Source: Cafeteria roenbergensis
Lineage: Eukaryota > Sar > Bigyra > Bicosoecida > Cafeteriaceae
Reading direction: 5' to 3'
Length of the DNA stretch: 64,000 nt
NCBI GenBank assembly: GCA_008330645.1
Contig: VLTN01000022.1
Coordinates: 1-64,000 of the forward strand
Made by a program: the position numbers and the translations under genes. The notes beneath the pieces were generated by a model. The model ran no database searches and had not been told where the DNA came from. It saw only the letters and a list, made by a program, of their open reading frames with translations. This document shows, one piece after another, positions 46,501 through 56,200 of this stretch; the first letter of the stretch is position 1, and every line of letters begins with the position of its first letter.

Positions 46501-48851
46501 TGGCGAGCCCGCGGCGCGCCTATGTTCCCCTGCAGCTGCACGAGTCGCCCGTGGTGGTGGCGGTCTCTATTGCCGGGGACTCCCCTCGCATCGTCACCGT
46601 GGACGCCCGGCGGCACATCGGCGTGCACCGCTGGTGCCTCCGCGCCACGGCCACGCCGCACTACGAGAGCACGTGCGACCCGGAGAGGCTGGAGCTCGAC
46701 ACCAGGCTCGCCCAGGCCGGCGCCTTCGTGCAGCAGCTGGCGCCGCTCTTCACCCCTGCGCCGTGGGCCACCGGCCGGCTCGCGCCCCCCGGGCCTGCCA
46801 ACCGCGGGGAGGCGGTGGGCCAGGCCCTGGCGCCCGCCGTGCCCCGGTCGGCTGGCGGGAAGCGAGGCAAGTCGCCCGGGCAGGACCTCCGGCAGGACTC
46901 GGCTCTGCCGCTGGCAACGGGGGGCGTTCACGGCGAGCGGTGGCTAAGCTCGGAGCTGGTGGCCTTCTCCTCCGACGGCGGCCACATGGTGCTGGCGGGG
47001 CAGTGGGACAGCGCCGCGCGCGTAATCTGCCTCCTGGGCGGGTGCCCAGTCACGTGCACCGTGCAGGGCCACGCGGACACGGTCACCGCGGTGGCGGTGG
47101 CCCCCGTGCCCTCCCCCTGCGCAGAGGTGGGCGCCGTGGCGTCGCTCAACAGGCAGGTCTCCGGCCGGCCGCTGGCCGTGCACCTGCCCCTCAGCGTGAA
47201 GGGGGAGGCTGGAGTGGTGGTCGCCGGGCCCTCGTCGCAGGGCGCCGTCACGGCGGGCGGCGTGATGGACGCGTCAGCCATCGCCCGGTCGATGCTGTCG
47301 CTGTGCGAGCAGGCGGACCGCGCTGGCGGCGCCGCCCTCGTGGCGGAGACGGCCTCGGACCGGGCAGGGTCGCTCTCGGAGCTGGCGGCCAAGGTGGTCG
47401 CTGCGTCGGCTTGCGCCGCCGGGCCCGCAGACCCCGCGCTGCTGGCGGCTGCCTCGCGCGTGCTTCGCGCGGCCGGATCCTCCGCCTCGGGGGGCGCCCT
47501 CGCCCGCAGCGACAGGGGCATCGCGGCTCGCGCCTCGATCGGGGAGGGCGTGCTGGAGTCCACGGCTGCCAGCGTGGGCTCAGTGGTCACCAAGGCGGTG
47601 TCGGGCGGCGCCGCGGACGGGTCGGGCTCCGGCGGCGCGTTCGGCTCTGGCAGGATGAGCGACGCGGTGAGCCACTCGGCCATGGCGGCCGCGAGGGCCT
47701 ACGGGCTGCTGGACTCTGTGCGGTCGCCCGTGAGCGGCTCCAGGACGGAGGGGCTCGCTGGGGGCTCGGCGGCCGTGCTGGACTACCTGGTGACGGCCTC
47801 CGCCGACGCCTCGGTGCGCGTATGGCTGATGCACGGCGGGCTCGTGTCGCGCCAGCCAATGTACATCCTCCACGGGCACGACGCGCCCGTCACCAGCGTG
47901 GCGGCGGACTCCTCGCTCGACGTGCTGCTCAGCGGCAGCGACGACGGCACCGTCATCGTGCGCCAGCTCAGCTCCGGCCGCTACGTCCGCACGATCGAGC
48001 CCCTGGCAGCCGAGCTCGCGGCCATTGCCGAGTGGCGCCGATGCCGGCACAACCTTCGCATGTCGCGTCTGGCCGAGGCGCAGCGGCGCGAGGAGCTTGC
48101 GCGACGGGACGAGGTCGCGGCCGGGGACAGCGTCGTGGTGGACGTCAGCGAGCCCATGGCGGCGGGCGAGGCGGAGGACGCCGCCACGTACGAGAGCATG
48201 CGCGAGCGAGCGATTGCCCAGCACTCTCGCGCCGGCCCCTCCCCCGTGGAGTGGGTGGGCGTCAGCTCTGCCGGCATTGTGGTGCTGCGCATCGGCGACA
48301 AGCTGCTCCGCTCCTTCTCGCTCGACGGCCGGCAGCTCTGCCGCTCCCCGCTGATGCTGGGCACCACGCCGCATGCCTTGCTCTTCTCGGAGGACGGCCG
48401 GTACTTGCTCGTGGCGGGGGGCTCGCCCTACATCATCATCGTGCTCGACGCAGAGTCGCTGGAGCCGGTGCAGTACATCGGCTCCGACCGCAACCGCCTG
48501 GGCGTGGCCGTCACAGACGTGCAGCTGGACCCGGCGATTGCCTCCAGCGGCGGCCACCTCTCGGGCGCCTCTGCTGCTGCTGCTGCTGCTGCTGGCAGTG
48601 TGGACGGCTCCAGCGCGGCTGGCAGCCACGCCCGGTCTCGCCATCGAGGCGCCGACTACCGCCGCGCCATCCCCAAGCTCCCGGAGGACGTCGACCCGTT
48701 CCACGTGCCGGTCACCAGCCTTGCCTTCTCGCGCGGCGAGCGGCACCTGCTCGTCGGCCTGGCCTCTGGCCAGCTGATGATCCTCAAGTCAACGCAAGAG
48801 CTGGGCCAGCAAGCTGTCCACCTCGCTCGCGAAAAGCTCTTCGTGAACTAG
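22972..48851 (+). CDS. giant BEACH-domain protein (ConA-like, PH-BEACH, BEACH, WD40)
   Basis: BEACH protein of the LYST/neurobeachin/LvsA class, cytosolic scaffolds in vesicle and lysosome traffic. Proposed exon 1 is 22972-23015 (ATG, GTGAGT donor); exon 2 runs 23357-48851 with a matching phase-2 junction, giving about 8,512 residues. The N-terminus is uncertain: the frame is open upstream but lacks an ATG, and the next in-frame ATG is at 23766. Domains in order: long Ala/Ser-rich helical and disordered region; ConA-like domain about 33415-34310 (VTLALWARIEP, RWHHIVLSL, VRLFIDGVLAAEA); armadillo-like stretches; PH-BEACH from about 43935 (LLWHGPARLVSKL, DLFVTTKRIRWRPD), split by an acidic insert; BEACH about 44812-45700 (SNFEYLMWLNRVAGRTTQDL, YPVMPWVIADF, HYGTFYLNPGFV, WINLIYGVQQRG); WD40 repeats about 46500-48830 (LHGHDAPVTSVA, LLSGSDDGTVIV). 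The size is more than twice the usual 2,000-4,000 residues. Hidden in-frame introns cannot be excluded. Confidence 0.88.
29348..29380 (+). repeat. GAC repeat coding for polyaspartate
   Basis: Eleven consecutive GAC codons follow a Gly-rich stretch within the BEACH protein. The run lies in a disordered region. Confidence 0.9.
30831..30860 (+). repeat. CAG repeat coding for polyglutamine
   Basis: A pure run of ten CAG codons encodes glutamine after an Arg-rich stretch in the BEACH protein. Confidence 0.9.
37476..37502 (+). repeat. second CAG repeat coding for polyglutamine
   Basis: Nine CAG-type units encode a Gln tract in a disordered part of the BEACH protein. Confidence 0.88.
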
Positions 48852-49273
48852 CGGAAGGCGTGGCCGACGGGTGTGCCCCCAGCTGCGCCCCCCTTACATC
48901 ACGCGGCGCACCAATGGCTTTGCGCAAGCCAGACTCGCATGCCGGTGCAACCGGCAGCGCTGACGCGAGGTTGGACGCGAAGCGCCTCGCGCGTGCGCGC
49001 GTTGGCGGCGCACAATCTGATTTATTTGCACAAGCGCGCTGCAGCGGTGGGCTGTTCCCCACGAAGCGCGCGTCCATGTGTGTGTGTGTGTGAACTTGCT
49101 CTGTGGTTCGCAATTTTGCTTCGTGCGGCAGCTGGCTTGGTGCGCCCCGCAAAGTTTCTCTCACTCGGGCGTGTTCCTTTGCCGTGCAGTGGCGGCCATG
49201 GCCCAGCATCAGACACGCGTGTGTGCTGAGCACGTGCGCATACACAGTGCGACGTTGGGAGCAAGCCGAGCGC
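48852..49273. other. convergent intergenic region between BEACH and NUP85
   Basis: These 422 bp hold the two 3' ends. The only feature I see is a (TG)8 dinucleotide repeat at 49077-49092. A short T-rich patch (tgatttatttgc, near 49017) is unusual for this GC-rich DNA and may belong to the BEACH 3' end. Confidence 0.6.
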
Positions 49274-52200
49274 TCACTGCCACAACGCCCGAGGGGCCGC
49301 GTGCAGCGTGCCGCCGGCGGTGCGGGACACAGGCTGCGCCGCCCGCACGCCGGTGCTCACGGGGCTAAACCCGCTGCCGCCCGGCACGCCTGCTGGCGAG
49401 GGCGGGGCGTGCGTTGAGAAGAGCTCTGGACGGGCAGCGGCAGCCCCGGCCCACCCGACGGAAGCATCGAAGGTGGCCGCGCCCTGCGCCGCTGCCGCGG
49501 GGGCCGCAAAGGCAGCAGCCTCTGGCGCAGCGTCGGTCTGCGTCGCTACGGCCTGCGCCGCAGCGGCATGGGCCGGAGCGACTGAGGCTGGCTCGCCGAT
49601 ATCTGTGGCCAGCGCGGCCGCGTCGGCGTCCTGCGCAGCGGCTCGGGCCATGGCGCTCACCATCGCCAGCCGCAAGCCGTGCAGCTCGGCGGCCGACACG
49701 CCAATCGCCTCCTCCTCGCTGGTGCCCGGCTCGGCTGCGCACGTGAGCACGGACACAGCCTCCTCCATGGATTCCATCAGCTGGCAGACGTCTGCGGCGG
49801 AGACTCCCGAGGAGTGGCTCTGCAGCAGCCCGGCCCTGCAAGCCGTGGAGAGCACCGCGATGCGGAACCGGTGCGGGGCGATGGTGGGCGAGAGCGACGC
49901 GCAGAGCATGACGACCAGGGCCGCGCCGGCGGCAGACTCCGCCGCGGCCGCCTCGGCGGGGGTCGGGGCGTCTGCGGCGGAGCCCAGCAGGCCGAGCCAG
50001 TCGTGCAGCGCCACCGCAAAGGCCAGCTGCGGGCACGCGCGCATGGCAGCGGCGGCCACGCGCTGCTGCGGATCGAGGCACGAGCTGGCCTCCCGGGCCT
50101 CGGGGCACGCCTCGGGGCTGCCGTGCAGCGGCGACGGCAGCGGGTAGACTCCCGGCAGCGACGGCTGCGGCACCGCCAGCGCATCCAGCGCCGCCGTCAC
50201 CGCTTGGAACCGCCCGCGGCCGCCGTCGGCCTCGGCGGGGGCGTCGCCCGCGCCGATGAGCATGCGCACCACGAGCTCTTGCGCGCAGGACCGGAGGCCC
50301 CAGGTGCAGCCGGCGTTGGCGTACCCGCAGAGGGCAGAGCCAAGGTCGCCGGCGCGGCGGCTCGAGGTGGCAAATGTCGCCCACAGCTCCGCCGCGGCGT
50401 CGTCGCTGCCAGGCAGCTGCAGCCGCGCCGCCTCCCCGGCCAGGAGCGCGACCGCCGACATGGAGGCGGCCTTGCAGCGGGTGAGGACGGCGATGGCCTG
50501 GGCAGCGGCCCGGCACGACGCCACGGCGGCAACGTATCGGGCAGCAATGCGGCGGCGCGCCACGGCGCTGTCGGCCCAGCAGTGGGGCTCGGACCCCGCT
50601 TCCGACGCGTCGACGTCCCCTGCCAGCTCGAGCTCGTCTGCCCCAGCGAGCGGTGTGGAGCTGGCCACAGCGGCGGCGAACCGGGAGAGGAGGCGAGCGC
50701 GGGCGGGGCCCGCCCACTCCGGGCTCCCAGACCGCGCGGCCGCCGAGGATGCACTGCCGGAGCCACGCCCAGCGGCAGACGAGGCGGCGGCGGCGGCAGA
50801 CGAAGACGACGACGACGACGAAGACGACGACGACAGCAGGGCTGTGGAGGCGCGGCCCGCCCCGAGGCCGCGCAGGCCCGCCGAGGTCGCCAGCCAGGGA
50901 GCGCCCCTCTGCAGGCGCGCCGGCACCGCCACGAGATCCCCCAAGTGGGCCCCGACCCACTGGCAGAGCCCTGCGATGGCCGCCGCTCGCTGGGCCTCGG
51001 CCACCGCCTCCCAGTCGCCCGCGGCCTCCTGCAGCCCGATGGCAGCCTCGGAGAGCAGCGCATCTGCCCTGTCAAGCAGCTGGTCCACGGCCGGCCGCAG
51101 CGCCCCTCTCGCCGCCATGAAGCCAGCAGCGTAGCGCGCCCGCGCCGCGTCGGCGCGCATGCGCTCCGTCAGCGCCCGTACAGCCTCGGCCTCCTCCTGG
51201 GCCGACGGGTCGGCCGCCAGCGCCGCCTCCGCCTCGGCAGCCTCTGCCGCGGCTTCCGCCTCGAGCTCTGCCGCCACCGTCTCCAGGGCCGAAACAGCGT
51301 CCTCCCTCCCCGCTGCGGCCACGCACTGCGCGTAGCAGAGCCGGCATGCGACAAGGCGCTCCCAGAGGAGCTGCCTAGCCTCCTCGGCGGGCGGCGCCAC
51401 GGACGCGTCGGCGGCACCGGTGGTCTCCGCCCACGCCCGCTCGAACTCCTCCTCCTCCTCCTCGGCGGAGAGCGGGGGCGCGCCGGGCGGCATCCCGGCC
51501 GTGACCGCAGACTGGCTGAGCCGCGCCCACAGCCGCCGCGCCGACGCCGTGTCACCCTGCAGCAGCGCGCTGCACAGCACCAGGCCGGTCACCGCGTCGC
51601 TCGGCTGCGCCCCCGCGCCGCCTCGCTGCAACGCCACCACCTCCCGCCGCGCCATCTCCGCCAGCGGCAGCACGTACCCCTCGCGCCACTCCACGAACCG
51701 CCGGCGCTCGAACGCGAGGTCGAACGGTCGGCTGGCGCCAGCGGCGGCGGCCCCGAGCGCGTCCCCATCGGCAGAGCCACCGGCAGAGCTAGACGCGTCC
51801 TGCGCTGCATCCGGCATGGGCCACTTCTTGAGAGTGGTGATCAGCTGCGCCATCGCGTCGCTGGCAGAGCCCTGCTCTGCCCGAAGCGCGTCGATGACCA
51901 CTGCAGCCGCGCCTGGCCGCAGGGATGCCACCAGCAGCGCAGCCACCTGCCAGGCCACGGGGCGGGCAGCGCTTCGAGTGCGACTGCGGCCGTGGGCAGG
52001 GCAGGGAGGGAGCGGGGGCGGTCGACTTCGCAAGTGGGGGGTCGATAGTGCGGGGGCGGTCGATACCGCAAGGCTGGGCTGGGCTGCGTGATTGCGAGCC
52101 TGGCTGTGTCTGGTGGGCCCGCAGGGGCGCTGCGGTACGCGCTGCGGCTGGCTCACACACTGTCCTGCACCGCCTGCACGTGTTCGTCGAGGAGTTCCCG

Positions 52201-52920
52201 GCCGCTCGCCATCGGCGCCCACTCCGACGCGAGACGCCACGCTGCCTCCGCAGGGTGGCACAGGGCGCCGATGCGGATGAGGTGCCCCACAAGCAGGGGC
52301 TCCATGCTGCGCGTGCGCGGGGGCAGGTAGGCGAGAGGGGCGGCGCAGTGGGGGGGGCGGATGCGACGTGGGGGCGGAGTGGCAAGCAGAGCAGCCGCGG
52401 CTGACGCAGACTCGCGAGTGAGGCCCCGCCCGCGAGCGCGATGGTCGGAGCGGCGCGCGCGCCCTGGCCTGCAGCGCGATGGTACGCGCTCGAGGGGCCA
52501 AGGTCCCGCGAATCGGTCTCACGCGGCGGCAAGGCTGCCGGAGGACGGGTCTCGCAGCTCGTCCTTGCCCTCGATGCTATCGCGGAGCAGGTCCAGGTAC
52601 CGACGGGAGGCCGTGCTCAGCACCCATCGCACTCCTGAGACGGGAATCGCCTCGCCGTACTCGGCGGCCAGCGCGGCCAGCTGCGTCTGCACCTGGGCAA
52701 ACGTCTCGCTGCCCTTGGCGAGCAGCCCGAAGGGCAAAACGGTGGGCGGGAGGCGAGCACCCGCGGCCACCGCCAGCGCCGCCCCGCACTTTTCGGGGCC
52801 CGACAATGACAACACAGCAAAGTGCTGCCGGCCCGCCTGGCCGCTGCGCAGCGAGTTGGCCTGCCGAGCAGCCTCCCTGGCATCGCGAATGGCGGCCACT
52901 GCTGCCGCGCGCTGCTCCAT
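49274..52920 (-). CDS. NUP85: nucleoporin NUP85 homologue
   Basis: NUP85 is an alpha-helical (ACE1-type) scaffold subunit of the Y complex of the nuclear pore. Three exons fit in phase: 52523-52920 (ATG at 52920, MEQRAAAVAAIRDAR), 52159-52306 (MEPLLVGHLIRIGAL to EHVQAVQDS) and 49274-51946 (VAALLVASLRPG onward), about 1,072 residues. Family signatures are FERRRFVEWREGYVLPL (compare the KWQHWHEEC segment of human NUP85), AGDLGSALCGYANAG (compare LGSALSWSIRAKD) and the C-terminal SLSPTIAPHRFRIAVLSTA followed by DVCQLMESMEEAV (compare [20 protein letters not shown] and YELMRCLEDL). The match is from memory of the human protein but covers several ordered blocks. It is longer than usual (about 650-750) owing to Ala-rich helices, a Ser run (about 50800-50840) and a variable C-terminal tail. 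The donor of exon 2 (GTGTGA) is the weakest splice site. Confidence 0.82.
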
Positions 52921-53279
52921 AACGCGCGGGTCTGCCGGCTGCAGCGACGAAAGCGTGCGGGTCGCGCGCAGCGGGCCTCTGGCCCGGTGGTGCCGCCTCT
53001 TCCCCCAGAGGGCGCAGCCCAGCTGTGGCGGCGGGGCGCCGGCGCAAAGCGAGGCTGCCGCTGGCCCTCTGTTGGAGCAGAGTCGAAGGTCGGCAGAGCT
53101 GGTGATTCGCAGACCTAGTTGCCGTCAACCAACGCTGTGAGAAGCCGAGCGCGAGGGACGCGATTGCGCTCTGCGCCGGGACGCGGGCGCGCTGGGCGGC
53201 CGGCGGCCAGCGGGCTGCGCACGCGTTCCCAGCCCAGGGGGCGTCGCGGAGCTTCACCCAGGCGCCCGCTCGGGCGGTC
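52921..53279. promoter_or_regulatory. divergent region between NUP85 and formin
   Basis: These 359 bp separate the two start codons, which face away from each other. It presumably holds both promoters. No specific motif is recognisable. Confidence 0.38.
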
Positions 53280-56200
53280 ATGGACACGAAGCGCTCCGCG
53301 GCCGCGGCTGGCCAGGTTGTGGCCCGTTACGGGACCTCGGGCACTCTGGGCGTGCCGCTTTACGCGACAGATGGCCGCAGCCTGCCTACCGTGCGTGCCA
53401 TCAAGGACGCGCTCCGCGATGGCAGCCTGGTTGACCTGGCATCAGCCGGCGAGGCCCTTCGCCACCAGAACGCGATGCTCAGGCGCTCGCAGGCCTCCAG
53501 CCTCGTGTCATCCGCGAGCTTGCAGCAGTGGCGCGAGTACAAGGCGGACCTCGCGCGGGCAATCCAGCTGCTGCAGGCGCGCATCGCCCAGCGAAAGCAA
53601 CAGCCCAAGCCGGGCCAGCCGCGGCAAGCAACTGCGGCGGAGGCGCCAGCGCCCGCCCGTCGAGCCGACGACCCTGCGCCAGCCGGCAGCCGCAGCGGGA
53701 GCCGCGCAGACACCGCGGCTGAATCGCGCTCGGCTGGCCATCTGTGGGGCACTGCCGCCTTCGAGGGCGAGCAAGCCAATGGCCGCGCCGGGACCTGGGC
53801 CGAGCCGGCCGCCGCGGCCCCGCCGCCGCCACCGCCGCCACCGACGGCCTCATGGCGGAAGGTGTCGGCCTCGGCCTTCACGCCGCACGGCGGGGCGGCC
53901 CCGACGGCTCGCCACCCCGGGCACGCGTCCGCTAGTCGCGACCGGGCACCGAGCGGCCGAGCAGCCGGCCCGCAGGGCGAGAGCGCGCTCGGCTCGGTGC
54001 CGTCCGGGCACGAGCCCGATCGCCACGAGGGCGGCGGGGCGGCATGGGGGACAGCTGACAGTGGAGCGGCATGGGGGGCGGAGGGCGGCCTTGCAGCCGG
54101 GGCGTGGGGGGAGCCGCTCGACGGTGGCGCCAGCCGGGGGTCCCACCGGTTGGACTCGACTGCCGGGGCGGGTGCTGCCGGGGGGGCGGAGAGGGGTCCC
54201 GACCGTTCGTTCGGGGGCGCGCACGAGGCTGCCGAGATGCTGTCCAGACTGGCAGCTGATGCGGGCGCTCTTGACTGGCCCGAGGCCGCGGAGGACGGCC
54301 CTGCCACGGGGCTGAGCGACGCGCAGAGCCGCGGCAGCCGCGGTGGCGGCGATGGTTCCCGGTCGCGTCAGCGGGGCGACGACTCATCTGCGGGTGGCTG
54401 GCGTGGCGAGGCGACGGGGGCGCCGGGCCGCCTGCCCGGCCGAGGGCGGACGGACGACCCCCGCTCGGGCCACGGCGGCGGCGCGGTGGGGCGCGCTGAG
54501 GGGGGCGGGAGCCACACGGGCGACGGCGGCACCGGCATCCGCGGCCGGCGCGGCAGCGGCACCTGGCTTGTCCCTCCCACTCCAGCGTCAGACAGAGCCG
54601 AGGGCTTTGGGAGCGGAGGCCGTCGGTCCAGCGGCCAGACTGGAAGCGGCAGGGACCATCCCGCGGAGACGGACCGGTGGCGAGGGCTGGGCGACACGCT
54701 CGGCTCTGTCGAGGGCGGCGACAGGACGCTTGAACAGATCCGCGAGCTGGCGGCGTCACTCAGGCGGCTGAGGGCCCAGGAGCCGTCGGGCGGCCTAGGC
54801 CGCAGCGGAGACCCCAGCGACACGGGGCGGTGGAGCTCAGGCCGGAAGACAGGGTGGGGAGGCGGGTGGCCAGACTCGTGGCTGGCGGACCAGGGGGGGC
54901 AGCGGCGGCACGGGGCGTCCACGGCGGGCGGCCGGGGCGGTGGCGGGGGCCGCGGCGGTGGCTCCGGTGAAGGCTCCGGCGGGGGCTACGGCGGTGGGGG
55001 CTACGGCGGCGGGAGCTACGGCGGCACGGGTGACGATGGGAGGGGCGATGCGGGGGGCGGGGGCACCCGCAGCGGCACGGGCGGCGCGCAGGGGGAGCGT
55101 AGCGGAGCGGCACGCGGACGTGAGTACGCTCGAGGTGAGGGCGGGGCGGAGGGCTGGTCGCCGGGGGCCTCTGCCTCGGCCGCTGGCGTTGAGTGGGGCA
55201 GCGAGGACGGTGAAGGCACTCTCGGCCGCGCGGCCGCGACTTCCGACGCCCCGCGGCTGGCGGGAGGGGTGCCCATGGCTGCGGGCTGGGGGCAACCGTC
55301 GGCGGAGCTGGCGGGCGGGCAGCGGGGTCGCAGCCACGATGCCTCCGCTGGAAGCGGAAGCTGGAACGGCGGCGGCGGCGGCGGCGGCGGCGGTCGCGGC
55401 CACAGGGGTGCTAGCAGCAATGGCAGCGGGCACCGTGGCGGCAGCGACGGCAGCGGGCACCGTGGCGGCAGCGACGGCAGCGGCAGCGGGCGCGGCAGCG
55501 GCAGCGGGCGCGGCAGCGGCAGCGCAGGCGGAGGCAGCATTTCGGGCCGGTCGCTGTCTGGCCTCAGCATTTGCACCCCGCCCCGACGAGACAGCAGCGA
55601 GGACGGATCAGCGGCTGCGTCGGGCCGTGCCGCGGGTGGCTTCGCCGAAGGCGCCGGGGGCAGTGGCTATACAGGGCACGCTGCAATGGGCGCGAACACA
55701 GGGGCCGGCATGAGCCGTGGGGGGCACGCTAGCAGGGTCCAGGCCGAGCTGATGAGCGACGCGGCTCCCTCCACCCCCGCGATCCTTCCAGCCGGCACAC
55801 TGACCAGCATCCGGAGCAGTCTCGCGGGCCAGGAGTGGCTTGTGGCCGCGCCGGCTGAGCACCCGGACGGCGGGGAGGTGCGGAGAGGCAGCCTGCTCGA
55901 CGGGAAGCTGATGCGGCAGAGTGCCAAGGACGTGCAGGCGGCCAGAAGCGCGGCCGTCGCAGCCGCGGCAGCCGCAGCGCACGATTCCGGTGCGGGCGGC
56001 AGCGGCGCCTTTGGCTCGACGGTGGCATTGCTCGGCGGCGCCGGTGCTGGCGACGCCGGCTGGGGGGCCGAGGAGGAGGAGGAGGAGGAGGCAAAGTCAG
56101 CTGACCAGGGGCACGACAGCAGCGGCTCTGCCTGGCGCAGCTCGGGTCCAAACGCGAGAGTGAGCCATGCTGAGGACGACGACGCCGTGCCAACGCTGTC

